Shown: positions 1 to 9,325, numbered from the stretch's first letter. The stretch: DNA of 64,000 nt from Thalassobium sp. R2A62 (GCF_000161835.1 NZ_GG697169.2:924418-988417), one strand, 5' to 3'. Notes: a model not told the origin generated them from the sequence alone. Numbers and translations: made by a program.

Positions 1-1512
1 TCATCCGATGATCTCTTCTTTTGAGGTAAAGCGACGATTGCGCAGCTCCATCCATGCCGAATAGGCAACCGACAGGACCACGATTGCGATCAGCGTTACG
101 TTCAATTTCCCTGTAAAGAAGTAGCTACCTATGCTGGATGTCGCATTGGCAATCATTGACCCTTGGACAAAGTTCGCCTCGGCAATCGGTCCTAGGATCA
201 GACCCAGAACAAGCGGTGCCGCTGAAAAGCCGAAGCGTTCTAGGCAATACATCCCCAAGCCCAACGAGGCCATCACATAGACATCCCCCATCGAGTGCTG
301 CACCGAATAGCTGCCGAAGACAGCGAGGCCTAGAACAACGGCGGCCATCACAGAATGCGGCACACGCGCGACGCTGGCCGCCAGCCCAGCAACATATAGG
401 CCAAAGATACACATCAAGATCTGACCGATCAGCATCGAGTTGATGAACGTCCAAGCCACATCAGGGTGATTGTTGAACAAATCCGGCCCCGGAAAGATCC
501 CGTGGATCAACAGGCCACCCAGTAGGACCGCAGCAGTTGGCGACCCTGGGATTGACAGCGTCAGCAGCGGCACCAAGGACGGGCCAACCATCGCATTGTT
601 TGCGGATTCAGCGGCAATAACGCCTTCGCTATGGCCTGTTCCGAACTTACCGCGCTCGGGGCTAAATTTCTTGGACTGATCATATGCAACCAAACCGGCG
701 ATTTGACCGCCCACACCGGGGATCAATCCAATGATGCTGCCGACGGCGGTACCAATGCCCAACGCGCGGTAGCGCTTAGCAACCTCGGCCACAGCCTCGC
801 GGATCGGTGATTTTTTGACCGTGATGACTTCGGCGTTGCTGGTCGTGCGTCCTTTGGCAAACATCGTGATGACCTGCGGGATCGCAAAGAGACCAATCAA
901 GGCAGGGATCACATTGATGCCGCCCCCCACTGCTGGGTGAAAGATAAACCGCTGCGCACCCATGATGTCATCAAACCCAATCGTGGCGAGCCACAGGCCA
1001 ATGCATCCGGACAAAAGGCCTTTTACCACCGAACTGGAATCAAGTGATCCGATGACCGTGACGCCGAGGATTGCGAGCCAGAACAGGTGGGATGGTCCAA
1101 ATTTAAGCGCCCATTCCGCCAGCACAGGTGTCAGAAAGATCAGCAATAGAACGCCAAAGACGCCGCCCACTGCCGAGGCCAAGAACGACAATTGCAGGGC
1201 TTTGGCGCCTTCGCCCTTTTGCGCCATCGTGTGCCCATCGAGCGTGGTCGCAATGTTTGCGGGTGCCCCGGGTATCTTGAGCAGGATCGCACTGACAGCG
1301 CCCCCTGCGACAGTCGACGTATATGCAGCCCCCAGCAAGATTAGGCCCTGCGCCGGTTCAAGTTTGAACGTAAACGGGATCAACAATGCGACCGCCATTG
1401 TGGGGGACAAACCGGGGGTCGCACCCAATATCAGGCCCCCGATGGTCCCAACCATCAACAGCAAAAAGTTAAAGGGCGTGAACACGTCGCCCATGTAGCT
1501 GAGAAATTCCAA
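1..1512 (-). CDS. tctA: Tripartite tricarboxylate transporter large membrane subunit, TctA family
   Basis: Large permease subunit of a TTT-type (TctABC) secondary transporter, which imports carboxylates using a periplasmic binding protein (TctC) and a small membrane subunit (TctB). The 503-residue product is hydrophobic throughout. It carries the two family repeats around GATPGLSPTMAV (N-terminal) and GLIPGVGGQIAG (middle), plus the SIPGSPTAA stretch, and its length is normal. I chose a TTG start because AGAGGG lies 8 bases upstream; an ATG six codons further in (at 1494) is the alternative. tctA is the first gene of this leftward transcript, so tctB/tctC, if linked, lie beyond the window edge; tctC-tctB-tctA is the more common order. 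The divergent LacI regulator is the likely controller. The substrate cannot be read from sequence. Confidence 0.9.
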   Translation of the reverse strand: MEFLSYMGDVFTPFNFLLLMVGTIGGLILGATPGLSPTMAVALLIPFTFKLEPAQGLILLGAAYTSTVAGGAVSAILLKIPGAPANIATTLDGHTMAQKGEGAKALQLSFLASAVGGVFGVLLLIFLTPVLAEWALKFGPSHLFWLAILGVTVIGSLDSSSVVKGLLSGCIGLWLATIGFDDIMGAQRFIFHPAVGGGINVIPALIGLFAIPQVITMFAKGRTTSNAEVITVKKSPIREAVAEVAKRYRALGIGTAVGSIIGLIPGVGGQIAGLVAYDQSKKFSPERGKFGTGHSEGVIAAESANNAMVGPSLVPLLTLSIPGSPTAAVLLGGLLIHGIFPGPDLFNNHPDVAWTFINSMLIGQILMCIFGLYVAGLAASVARVPHSVMAAVVLGLAVFGSYSVQHSMGDVYVMASLGLGMYCLERFGFSAAPLVLGLILGPIAEANFVQGSMIANATSSIGSYFFTGKLNVTLIAIVVLSVAYSAWMELRNRRFTSKEEIIG

Positions 1513-1560
1513 AGCGGCAGCCCTCTTCCAAAAGCAGCAATTGACCTTTGAGGTTAGGTA

Positions 1561-1588
1561 ATGAAAATAGTTTTGCAAATGTTTTCAT
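1561..1588. promoter_or_regulatory. Overlapping palindromes between tctA and the LacI gene (candidate operator)
   Basis: ATGAAAA at 1561-1567 is mirrored by TTTTCAT at 1582-1588, and the perfect palindrome TTTGCAAA sits between them at 1572-1579. The region is AT-rich and lies in the short gap between the two divergent genes. An 8 bp palindrome with a central CG/GC step is the usual form of a LacI-family half-site pair. The inner and outer centres differ by one base, so only one of the two may be real. Confidence 0.4.
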
Positions 1589-1612
1589 AAATTCACTGAA
1601 TTTTGGTGTTAT

Positions 1613-2626
1613 ATGTCTGATAATAAAACTAAAAGAGCCGATATTGTCGATGTTGCAAACGCCGCAAAGGTGTCGCCAGCAACAGTGTCGAGATTCTTTA
1701 ATCGCCCCGAATTAGTAAACAGCGCCACCCGCAAAAAAATTGATCGGGCGGTCAAACGGCTGGGTTATATTCGCAATCGCGCGGCTCAGACGATCCACGG
1801 AATCCGTTCTGGCACCATTGGTCTGCTGGTGCCGACGATCAATCACGCGATCTTTGCTGAGTTGGTCCAAGCCTTTTCAGACACCGTGGCCGAACACGGC
1901 TTTACCATTCTGCTGAGTTCGCACAATTACGACAAAGCCAACGAGTACGCGATCCTGCGCAAGTTTCTGGAACACCGCGTGGACGGGGTTGCGCTTGTGG
2001 GGCTCGACCACTCTGAGGAGGTCTATAATCTGATCGAAAGCCAGAACATTCCAGCGATGTCTCTTTGGAATTTTGATCCCGTGTCGCGGCTACCATGCGT
2101 TGGTGCGGATAACTACGAAGTTGGTCGAAAGATAGCGGATCACGTGTTGGCCGGTGGCCACTCAGAGATAGCCACGTTGTTCCCACCCCTAGGAGGCAAC
2201 GATCGCGCGACCTCGCGTGCCCGCGGTGTTCATGACGCATTGGCGGATCAGGGGCACAGCCCAAACGAAGACCAACGGCTTGAGACGCCCTATAGTATTT
2301 CAGCGGCCAAGGCTGCAGTGCAGCTTTACCTCGATACAGGGCAACGCCCACACGCCATCCTGTGCGGCAATGATGTCTTGGCCTTGGGGGCTGTCTATGC
2401 GGTACAATCACGAGGTCTGCGTGTGCCCGAAGACATCGCCATCACAGGAATTGGTGATTTCAAAGGATCCCGAGATGTCGAACCAGCGCTAACGACGGTT
2501 CGTATTCCTGCGCGGACCATCGGACAATTGGGCGGTAACGCCTTAGTCCAGTCCATCATTGCGCCAGATACAAAACTCGAAAACCAGCTGTGCCCATCTG
2601 AGTTGATGGCACGGCGGTCTTGCTAG
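1613..2626 (+). CDS. LacI/GalR-family transcriptional regulator
   Basis: DNA-binding repressor or activator of the LacI family, 337 residues, the normal length. Residues 9-55 form the N-terminal helix-turn-helix and hinge (DVANAAKVSPATVSRFFNRP). A periplasmic-binding-protein-like effector domain starts near residue 65 (SGTIGLLVPTINHAIFAELV) and ends with the usual TVRIPARTIGQLG segment. No clear Shine-Dalgarno precedes the ATG. It is divergent from tctA with about 100 bases between the start codons, so local control of the transporter and itself is the simplest inference. The effector is unknown; a carboxylate or sugar acid would fit the neighbour. Confidence 0.88.
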   Translation: MSDNKTKRADIVDVANAAKVSPATVSRFFNRPELVNSATRKKIDRAVKRLGYIRNRAAQTIHGIRSGTIGLLVPTINHAIFAELVQAFSDTVAEHGFTILLSSHNYDKANEYAILRKFLEHRVDGVALVGLDHSEEVYNLIESQNIPAMSLWNFDPVSRLPCVGADNYEVGRKIADHVLAGGHSEIATLFPPLGGNDRATSRARGVHDALADQGHSPNEDQRLETPYSISAAKAAVQLYLDTGQRPHAILCGNDVLALGAVYAVQSRGLRVPEDIAITGIGDFKGSRDVEPALTTVRIPARTIGQLGGNALVQSIIAPDTKLENQLCPSELMARRSC

Positions 2627-2674
2627 CGCTGGTGTTCAATCAGGAGGACTATGATCACCATATCGGTGACAAAA

Positions 2675-2751
2675 TGGTCGGGACGGTAAGATTCGAACTT
2701 ACGACCCCCTGTACCCAAAACAGGTGCGCTACCAGGCTGCGCCACGCCCCG
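2675..2751 (-). tRNA. tRNA-Pro (anticodon UGG)
   Basis: Read on the minus strand, the 77-nt cloverleaf begins CGGGGCG and ends CGTCCCG-A-CCA with the CCA encoded. The acceptor stem pairs with one G-U. The D-arm contains AGCCTGGTAGC, the anticodon stem-loop is CCTGT-TTTGGGT-ACAGG with anticodon TGG, and the T-arm carries GTTCGAATC. It stands alone between the LacI gene and the DUF192 gene; no neighbouring integrase is seen. Confidence 0.96.
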
Positions 2752-2856
2752 AACCGAGCGCTGTGTAGGACGGACAGCGCGGATTGGAAAGCCAAAAAAC
2801 GCACCTGAATGCAATTTATTGGTTTTGTCTTTCAGATGATCGTAAAGACGGGCGCT

Positions 2857-3318
2857 TTAGCTGGCGCAAGGGGCCGCCGCTATCGTCTGATCAAGCGATG
2901 GATGGCTCAGAGTATCGCCAGTTTCGATGCCCAGACGCGCCGCCAGACCACCATTGATTTCCAGAACGGCCAGAACACCACCACCACCTGGAATCGCTGT
3001 CAGATCACCAGGGATCGCGTTGGCATGGATGCGGGTGATTAGACCCGTTTCATCAGCAAAGATCATATCGAGGGGAATCAACGTGTTCTTCATCCAGAAC
3101 GCGACCTGTTGGGGGCGTTCATACATAAACAACATGCCTTCGAGTGTAGCGAGGTGAGGCACATTCATGAGCCCCTGCCCCCGCTCCGCAGGCGTATCAG
3201 CTACAGTGACCGTGAAACGCGCTTGGCCAAAGTCGCCGTCGACGACAACAGCCAACGGATCACAGTCGGCGGTTGCCGCTGTAGCCAAAAACAAAATTGC
3301 CGAGATAAATCGAAACAT
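2857..3318 (-). CDS. DUF192 exported protein
   Basis: Small conserved protein of the DUF192 family (153 residues) whose biochemical function is not established. Residues 1-17 look like a signal peptide (hydrophobic FISAILFLATAATA, then Asp-Cys), so the mature protein should be periplasmic. The family signature follows: RGQGLMNVP, a MLFMY segment, FWMKNTLIPLDMIF, and a C-terminal LEINGG. It lies 7 bases after the double cold-shock gene and is probably co-transcribed with it. The same pairing is familiar in other Rhodobacteraceae, from memory rather than a search. Confidence 0.85.
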   Translation of the reverse strand: MFRFISAILFLATAATADCDPLAVVVDGDFGQARFTVTVADTPAERGQGLMNVPHLATLEGMLFMYERPQQVAFWMKNTLIPLDMIFADETGLITRIHANAIPGDLTAIPGGGGVLAVLEINGGLAARLGIETGDTLSHPSLDQTIAAAPCAS

Positions 3319-3325
3319 AGCGCCC

Positions 3326-3856
3326 TTACTCTTCTTTCAGGGCGACCTCCCACGATGCAACCTGTGCCGCCATGCGCCCTCGTTTACCGTCAACCACGCG
3401 GACGCCAATCGCCTCGCCGTATTGCAAATCGGCCAAACCTGACCGGCGCAAGACCTCGACGTGGATAAAGATATCGTCCGACACCCCAAAAACATTGGCA
3501 AAGCCAAAGCCCTTGGACTTGTCGAACCATTTCACACGTGCTGGCTCTAGCGCAACACCTGTCAAATCCGCATCTTCAAAGCCATCATCATGTGGTGTTT
3601 TGTGATCTAGGTCCATTTCCGGCGGCGTGATCGTAATAATTTCGGCTGCCTGAATCCCGCGCTCGGTATCGATCACAGACAATTCAATCGCTGACCCATC
3701 AGCGACTGAACTTTGACCAAAATTTCGTAACACGTTTGCATGCAGCAGAATATCAGGTCCGCCGTCATCTGCGACGACAAAACCGAATCCTTTGCTGGGA
3801 TCGAACCATTTCACTAGGCCGCGCATCGATCGCGCGTCACTTGTGTTCTCTAACAT
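3326..3856 (-). CDS. Tandem cold-shock-domain protein
   Basis: RNA/ssDNA-binding protein with two cold-shock domains in 176 residues. CSD1 starts near residue 12 and has RNP1-like KGFGFV in a GLVKWFDPSKGFGFV context. CSD2 starts near residue 105 with VKWFDKSKGFGF. An acidic linker (DDGFEDADL) joins them. The ATG at 3856 follows GGTAAAAGAA. A longer reading frame reaches back to in-frame ATGs near 3907 but runs into the repeated DNA described below, so I prefer the short form. Double-CSD proteins are common in alphaproteobacteria. DUF192 follows in the same direction. Confidence 0.86.
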   Translation of the reverse strand: MLENTSDARSMRGLVKWFDPSKGFGFVVADDGGPDILLHANVLRNFGQSSVADGSAIELSVIDTERGIQAAEIITITPPEMDLDHKTPHDDGFEDADLTGVALEPARVKWFDKSKGFGFANVFGVSDDIFIHVEVLRRSGLADLQYGEAIGVRVVDGKRGRMAAQVASWEVALKEE

Positions 3857-3913
3857 TTCTTTTACCAATCTGAGAGCGCACCCAAGAGCCGCTTGCTGTC
3901 GATTCATGGTCAT

Positions 3914-3962
3914 GAAAATTAACCGAGAACAAGAGGTCACGAAAATTAACCGAGAACAAGAG
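3914..3962 (-). repeat. Two tandem 22-bp direct repeats upstream of the cold-shock gene
   Basis: An identical 22-base unit occurs at 3914-3935 and 3941-3962 (27-base period, 5-base spacer). On the minus strand it reads as a CTCTTGTTCTCGG...TTTTC block. It lies between the pdxH stop and the cold-shock start codon, just downstream of the perfect 12-bp palindrome AATTGATCAATT (3977-3988). The position suits regulator binding or a 5'-leader element of the cold-shock mRNA, but the role is unknown. Confidence 0.7.
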
Positions 3963-3996
3963 CGCAAGAGATCAAAAATTGATCAATTGATATAAT

Positions 3997-4599
3997 TTAT
4001 GGGTTCAGCCTCACAACACTCCATGGCGTACCACTACCCTTGCGTGTCCAACGGAACCTATCGTGCAGCCGAAACGCTCCGTCTGCCCAAAATTCAATCT
4101 CGACCGGTGTGATGCGAAAACCACCCCAGAACGGAGGGCGGGACGGTGACGTCCCCTGCTTGGAAGTTTCCTTGGCAACTTGGGCCATCAACGCACCGCG
4201 CGATGCCAACGGACGAGACTGTTGTGACGCCCACGCCCCTAGCCGGCTTTTGAGCGACCGAGACGCATAGTAGGCATCCGCCTTTTCCCCATCTTCTCGG
4301 GCCACTGTTCCGCGCACACGAATTTGACGATGCAACGACTTGTGGTGCAGGACAAAGGCCGCTTTGCCAGCCTGTTCGATTTCTAGTGCCTTTTGGCTCT
4401 CATAGTTGGTGTAGAAAACAAACGCATCGTCTTCGATATCTTTGAGAAGCACCATCCGCACGTTGGGCAGGCCGTCCGCATCTATAGTGGACAGCGCAAT
4501 AGCGTTTGGGTCATTGACCTCAGTCGCCTCACCCTCGGCCAGCCACGTCCGCGCCAAAGCAAAAGGGTCATCACCTGCAAAAATGCCGTCTCGTTCCAT
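3997..4599 (-). CDS. pdxH: Pyridoxamine/pyridoxine 5'-phosphate oxidase
   Basis: FMN-dependent oxidase that converts pyridoxine 5'-phosphate or pyridoxamine 5'-phosphate to pyridoxal 5'-phosphate, the last step of PLP synthesis and salvage; cytosolic dimer. The 200 residues contain the FMN-site VRMVLLKD, then [14 protein letters not shown], the SRPLASR segment, [10 protein letters not shown], and the family C-terminus RLNP. It is slightly shorter than the E. coli enzyme because the N-terminus is trimmed. The start ATG has AAGGAA upstream. It is divergent from fabI. Confidence 0.95.
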   Translation of the reverse strand: MERDGIFAGDDPFALARTWLAEGEATEVNDPNAIALSTIDADGLPNVRMVLLKDIEDDAFVFYTNYESQKALEIEQAGKAAFVLHHKSLHRQIRVRGTVAREDGEKADAYYASRSLKSRLGAWASQQSRPLASRGALMAQVAKETSKQGTSPSRPPFWGGFRITPVEIEFWADGAFRLHDRFRWTRKGSGTPWSVVRLNP

Positions 4600-4755
4600 C
4601 GTCGCTGTTCCTTGTCTCGCCGTCAGTCCATTGTGACATATCTAATGCACCCGTGCCATACGACCAGTTGCCGTTTTGGTCGCTGTCCCTTGATGGGTTC
4701 CACGCAATGGCCTAAACCGATCAAGAACACCGATCCGAAAAGGACACGAGGGACT

Positions 4756-5562
4756 ATGTCGACACAGTTGATGAGCGGAAAGCGCGGCCTGATCATGGGT
4801 CTTGCCAATGATAAATCGATCGCATGGGGTATTGCCAAAGCGCTGGCTGACCAAGGTGCAGAGCTGGCATTCTCCTATCAAGGTGACGCGCTTAAGAAAC
4901 GGGTCGATCCGTTGGCCGCAGAGCTGGGCTCAGACGTTGTACTGCCGTGCGATGTTGGGGACGAGGCATCCATCGACGCGCTCTTTGACGCGCTCAAAGA
5001 CAAATGGGGCAGCATCGACTTTATCGTGCATGCCATTGGTTTCTCAGACAAAGGTGAACTGCGCGGTCGCTATGTCGACACCACGCGCGGCAATTTTGCA
5101 ATGAGCATGGATATCTCGGTCTATTCCTTTACCGCTGTTGTGCAGCGTGCTGAAAAAATGATGAACGAGGGCGGCTCTTGCCTGACACTGACCTACTATG
5201 GTGCCGAAAAAGTCATGCCTCACTACAATGTCATGGGCGTGGCCAAGGCCGCACTCGAAGCGTCTGTACAATATCTGGCCGAAGATCTTGGCAAGGACGG
5301 CATCCGCGTCAACGCGATTTCAGCGGGTCCAATCAAAACTCTCGCGGCATCCGGCATTGGCGATTTTCGCTACATTATGAAGTGGAACGAATATAACTCG
5401 CCTCTGCGCCGCAATGTCACGACCGAAGACGTCGGCAAAGCTGCCCTGTTCCTGCTCTCTGATCTAGGCAGCGGCACAACCGGCGAAAACCTGCATGTTG
5501 ACTGCGGATATCATGTCGTTGGCATGAAGGCCGTTGATGCGCCAGACATGGCCAAATCCTAA
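4756..5562 (+). CDS. fabI: Enoyl-[acyl-carrier-protein] reductase, NADH-dependent
   Basis: Catalyses the last reduction of each fatty-acid elongation round, enoyl-ACP to acyl-ACP, with NADH. The 268-residue short-chain dehydrogenase fold shows the FabI-type nucleotide site GLANDKSIAWGIAKAL, the HAIGF motif, and the catalytic Tyr-X6-Lys in HYNVMGVAKAA. The ATG at 4756 is preceded by GAGGGA. The frame extends upstream, but that part overlaps pdxH antisense and has no family similarity. It is followed by a purine phosphoribosyltransferase gene after a small hairpin. Confidence 0.95.
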   Translation: MSTQLMSGKRGLIMGLANDKSIAWGIAKALADQGAELAFSYQGDALKKRVDPLAAELGSDVVLPCDVGDEASIDALFDALKDKWGSIDFIVHAIGFSDKGELRGRYVDTTRGNFAMSMDISVYSFTAVVQRAEKMMNEGGSCLTLTYYGAEKVMPHYNVMGVAKAALEASVQYLAEDLGKDGIRVNAISAGPIKTLAASGIGDFRYIMKWNEYNSPLRRNVTTEDVGKAALFLLSDLGSGTTGENLHVDCGYHVVGMKAVDAPDMAKS

Positions 5563-5572
5563 GAAAAACCCG

Positions 5573-5594
5573 AGGTTCAGACTGCTCTGAACCT
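5573..5594 (+). terminator. Hairpin after fabI
   Basis: AGGTTCAG (5573-5580) and CTGAACCT (5587-5594) form a perfect 8-bp stem with a 6-base loop. No T-run follows, so it may attenuate or stabilise the mRNA rather than act as a full intrinsic terminator. Confidence 0.45.
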
Positions 5595-5617
5595 GCTGCT
5601 GTTGAACGAGGCACACT

Positions 5618-6136
5618 ATGACCGACCGTCTACCCCACGAAAAAGGCTTTCACATCAGCTGGGACCAAATCCACCGTGATAGCCGTGCGCTGGCGTGGCG
5701 CTTGGATGGCAATGGGCCTGACAATGGCGCATGGCGCGCCGTTGTCGCAATCACTCGTGGCGGCATGGCCCCTGCAATGATTGTTGCCCGCGAATTGGAT
5801 GTGCGGACGGTCGATACGATCTCGGTTGTATCCTACCATTCAGGCGGTGGTGCGGCGGATCAACGTCGCGAGGCAAAGGTTCTCAAATCACCTGACCCCG
5901 AGATCATGGGCGACGGCACTGGCGTGCTTGTTATCGACGATCTGGTCGATAGTGGCAAAACCCTCGAACTGGTGCGCGAGCTCTATCCAAACGCCCATTT
6001 TGCAACTGTTTATGCTAAACCTGAAGGCGAACCACAGGTAGATGATTTCATCACTGGGGTCAGCCAAGACACGTGGATTTTCTTCCCGTGGGACATGGCA
6101 ATGCAGTACGTCAAACCCTACCGTGGGACCGACTAA
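5618..6136 (+). CDS. gpt: Xanthine (guanine) phosphoribosyltransferase
   Basis: Purine salvage enzyme transferring the phosphoribosyl group of PRPP to xanthine and guanine. The 172-residue protein has the type I phosphoribosyltransferase PRPP loop [13 protein letters not shown], the ITRGGMAPA loop, and the C-terminal FPWDM base-binding segment typical of Gpt. The ATG at 5618 is used; the next gene begins 60 bases after the stop. Exact base preference (xanthine, guanine or hypoxanthine) is assigned from the family only. Confidence 0.9.
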   Translation: MTDRLPHEKGFHISWDQIHRDSRALAWRLDGNGPDNGAWRAVVAITRGGMAPAMIVARELDVRTVDTISVVSYHSGGGAADQRREAKVLKSPDPEIMGDGTGVLVIDDLVDSGKTLELVRELYPNAHFATVYAKPEGEPQVDDFITGVSQDTWIFFPWDMAMQYVKPYRGTD

Positions 6137-6199
6137 AACCCGCCTGCCATTGGTCGGCATTCGAAGAAATGTGCCGCAGGCACGCGATTGGACCACGCC

Positions 6200-7375
6200 A
6201 TGACATTGAGCCGGACACAAACCACGTTTTCACCGCCCGTCATGGAGGCCCGACGCTGGTTACAGGGCGTCGAATTCACCGACGATCGTCCGCTTTTGAA
6301 CGTGAGCCAAGCTGCCCCTGTCGACCCCCCCCCGCTGCCGATGCGTCAGGCTATGGCGGACATGATCGTGAATGATGACGCATCGCACCTCTACGGCCCC
6401 GTCTTGGGCCTGGACGCGTTAAGGGCAGAGGTCGCGGGTGAATGGTCTGACGCCTATGGTGGCACAGTGACGGACGCTCAGGTCGCAATCACCTCGGGCT
6501 GCAACCAAGCTTTTGCAGCTGCAATCGCATCGTTGGCCAGCGAAGGTGACGAAGTCATCGTGCCGGTGCCCTACTACTTTAACCACCGTATGTGGCTGGA
6601 CATGGCGGGCGTTCGGACAGTCCCGTTGTTGACAGGCGCGGATCTATTGCCCGATACCGATCAAGCCGCACGTCTGATCACAGACCGGACGCGCGCCATT
6701 GCACTGGTTACCCCAAACAATCCCGGCGGTGTTGAATATCCAGCCGAACTGGTGCGCGCATTCTTTGATCTGGCCCGCCGCCACGATATCGCCCTGATCG
6801 TTGATGAAACCTACCGCGACTTTCACGCGCATGTCGGCGCGCCCCATGACCTGTTCACCGATCCTGACTGGGACGACACACTGATCCAGCTCTATTCCTT
6901 TTCCAAAGCATACCGTCTGACGGGCCACCGTGTCGGTGCGCTTGTCACCTCGACCAAGCGTATGGCCGAAGTTGAGAAGTTTTTGGACACGGTCACAATT
7001 TGCCCCAACCAGCTAGGTCAACGGGCTGCTCTCTGGGGGATGCAGAATTTGCGAGACTGGCTCGCTGGTGAGCGTCTTGAAATTCTGGACCGCCGTGCCG
7101 CGATCAACGAAGGGTTTGGCGTGCTCGCTGACCAAGGTTGGACGCTGATGGGCTGTGGCGCGTATTTCGCCTATGTCCAACACCCCTATTCGCGCCCCTC
7201 TGACGAGGTAGCCAAGGCGCTTGTTCGCGAGGCAGGTGTCTTGATGTTACCCGGCACAATGTTCATGCCCGACGAAATGCCCCAAGGTGCGCGTCAAATG
7301 CGTGTGGCCTTTGCCAACATTGACCGCACAGGTGTCGGTGATCTCTTTCGTAGATTGGCCTCAACGGCCTTGTGA
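6200..7375 (+). CDS. PLP-dependent aminotransferase, class I/II
   Basis: Fold-type I aminotransferase of 391 residues. Visible features are the TPNNPGG motif, the cofactor Asp in VDETYRDF, and the Schiff-base lysine in SFSKAYRLTGHRVGA. The substrate is not clear. The general class I/II layout suits amino-acid transamination, and the gene precedes the ppiD-trpE block without proof of a shared role. Start: ATG at 6200, with an in-frame TTG at 6188 as the alternative; neither has a strong Shine-Dalgarno. Confidence 0.85.
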   Translation: MTLSRTQTTFSPPVMEARRWLQGVEFTDDRPLLNVSQAAPVDPPPLPMRQAMADMIVNDDASHLYGPVLGLDALRAEVAGEWSDAYGGTVTDAQVAITSGCNQAFAAAIASLASEGDEVIVPVPYYFNHRMWLDMAGVRTVPLLTGADLLPDTDQAARLITDRTRAIALVTPNNPGGVEYPAELVRAFFDLARRHDIALIVDETYRDFHAHVGAPHDLFTDPDWDDTLIQLYSFSKAYRLTGHRVGALVTSTKRMAEVEKFLDTVTICPNQLGQRAALWGMQNLRDWLAGERLEILDRRAAINEGFGVLADQGWTLMGCGAYFAYVQHPYSRPSDEVAKALVREAGVLMLPGTMFMPDEMPQGARQMRVAFANIDRTGVGDLFRRLASTAL

Positions 7376-7456
7376 TCTTGCACCTCTTGCCCCTTGCCGC
7401 TAGTCATGTGCAACCTTGGAAAACAAGGCATAGATCATACAGGGAACAGCAGCGAC

Positions 7457-9325
7457 ATGGCACGCAGCAAAACGTCAAATTTCTTCGTCTGGATCGTCAT
7501 CGGTCTTTTGTTTGTAGGCTTGATTGGCTTTGGCGCAACTGGGCTGTCTGGCAATATTCGCAGCATCGGATCTGTCGGCGACAAAGAGCTTGATCTGCAA
7601 ACCTATGCGAACCAATTGAACCAAGAAATTCGGGCCTTTGAGGCCCAAACAGGATCATCTGTTTCGTTCCCTGAAGCCCAAACGATTGGTCTGGATCGCG
7701 CCGTGTTGGCCCGTGTCATCGGGGTCCGCGCGTTGGACAACGAGGCCGCTCAGGTCGGTCTCTCGGTTGGTGATGCACGCGTACGCGCGCAAATCCTAGA
7801 AATCCCAAGCTTTCGTGGACCAAGTGGTGAATTTGACCGCGACGCGTACCGTTTTTCTTTGGGCAACAACGGCCTGACCGAAGCCACCTTTGAGACGCAG
7901 CTACGCGAAGAAATGGCACGTACCGTGTTGCAAGGCGCTGTTCTGACCGGCGTTGAAGCCTCGGACACCTATGCTGAAACATTGTCTGGCTACATCGGCG
8001 AGAGCCGCGATTTCACCTGGGTACGCCTTAGTCAGGCGGATCTCGAAACAGAACTGACAGCAGCGACTGATGAACAGCTGTTGGACTATTATCAAGCAAA
8101 TCCGATCGATTTCACGGAACCTGCAAAGAAGCGCCTGACTTATGTGTCGCTCACTCCTGAAATGATCGTCGACACTGTCGAAATCGATGAGACCGCTCTG
8201 CAAGATCTTTACAACACGCGCCTCGATACATTTGTCCAACCTGAGCGCCGCTTGGTCGAGCGGTTGGTCTTTTCATCCCAAGAGGATGCTGACGCGGCGG
8301 CTGCGCGCCTGACAGAAGGCGAGATTACGTTTGATGCCTTGGTCGAGGAACGTGGTCTCGCACTCTCTGACATCGACCTCGGTGACTTGGCCCAACCCGA
8401 GCTTGGGGATGCTGGCGACGCCGTATTTGCCGCGCAGACAGGTGATGTCGTCGGGCCACTGCCGACGGATCTGGGCCCTGCCCTGTTCCGGATGAACGCG
8501 GTCCTGTCGGCCCAAGAAACAACCTATGAGCAAGCGCTGCCAGAGCTGCGCGAAGAACTGGCAACCGAACGCGCCCGCCGGATCATTGACGACGCATCGC
8601 GCGAGATTGATGACCTGCTTGTTGGTGGTGCCACTCTCGAAGAGGTCGCCGCCGAAACTGAAATGGTGCTGGGGCAGATAGATTGGTTTGCTGGCTCAGA
8701 AGAGATCATTGCAGGCTACGACAACTTTCGTGCGGCAGCCAACGCCGTGACGTCGAATGACTTCCCAGACATTGAAAGATTTGAAGACGGCGGGTTGTTT
8801 GCGTTGCGCCTTGACGAAACGATCGATGCTGAGCTTGTCCCTCTCGAGGATATCCGCGGCAAGGTCGTTGCAGGTTGGGAAACCCAAGAAACATCACGTT
8901 TGCTGAACGAACAGGCCCAAGGGTTGATCGATCAGGTGAACGAAGGCCGCACACTCGTATCGCTTGGTGTTGAGGCAAATGTCGAAACCGGCATGACCCG
9001 CACCGACTTTATCGCTGGCGCACCCGGTCAAATGTTGCCTAGCGTGTTTGCGCTCGACGTGGGTGGTAGCGAAATCCTCGAAGCGTTTGGCGCCGTTTAT
9101 CTGGTCCGACTTGATGTGATCGGGGCTGCCGATACCGAAGGCGAAGAAGCAACAGCGCGTCTCGATCTGCTTTCGCAACAGGCAGAGCAAGGCATCGCGC
9201 AGGATCTGCTGGATGCCTATTCCCGCGCCGTACAGGCCAAGGCTGGTATCGAGTTGAACCAAGCCGCCCTGAACGCAGTCCACGCACAATTTCAATCTGG
9301 TGGGGCTGGTGGTCATGGCTATTGA
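7457..9325 (+). CDS. PpiD/SurA-like periplasmic folding factor (peptidylprolyl isomerase family)
   Basis: Membrane-anchored periplasmic chaperone of the PpiD type, 622 residues. One N-terminal membrane segment (FFVWIVIGLLFVGLIGFGA, about residues 8-26) is followed by a SurA-N-like domain and a parvulin-like region in the middle (ERRLVERLVFSSQEDADAAA...VGPLPTDLG). These proteins assist folding of newly exported envelope proteins. ATG 7457 has AGGGA upstream. The 3' end overlaps trpE by 11 bases, so the two are translationally linked although functionally unrelated. Confidence 0.85.
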   Translation: MARSKTSNFFVWIVIGLLFVGLIGFGATGLSGNIRSIGSVGDKELDLQTYANQLNQEIRAFEAQTGSSVSFPEAQTIGLDRAVLARVIGVRALDNEAAQVGLSVGDARVRAQILEIPSFRGPSGEFDRDAYRFSLGNNGLTEATFETQLREEMARTVLQGAVLTGVEASDTYAETLSGYIGESRDFTWVRLSQADLETELTAATDEQLLDYYQANPIDFTEPAKKRLTYVSLTPEMIVDTVEIDETALQDLYNTRLDTFVQPERRLVERLVFSSQEDADAAAARLTEGEITFDALVEERGLALSDIDLGDLAQPELGDAGDAVFAAQTGDVVGPLPTDLGPALFRMNAVLSAQETTYEQALPELREELATERARRIIDDASREIDDLLVGGATLEEVAAETEMVLGQIDWFAGSEEIIAGYDNFRAAANAVTSNDFPDIERFEDGGLFALRLDETIDAELVPLEDIRGKVVAGWETQETSRLLNEQAQGLIDQVNEGRTLVSLGVEANVETGMTRTDFIAGAPGQMLPSVFALDVGGSEILEAFGAVYLVRLDVIGAADTEGEEATARLDLLSQQAEQGIAQDLLDAYSRAVQAKAGIELNQAALNAVHAQFQSGGAGGHGY

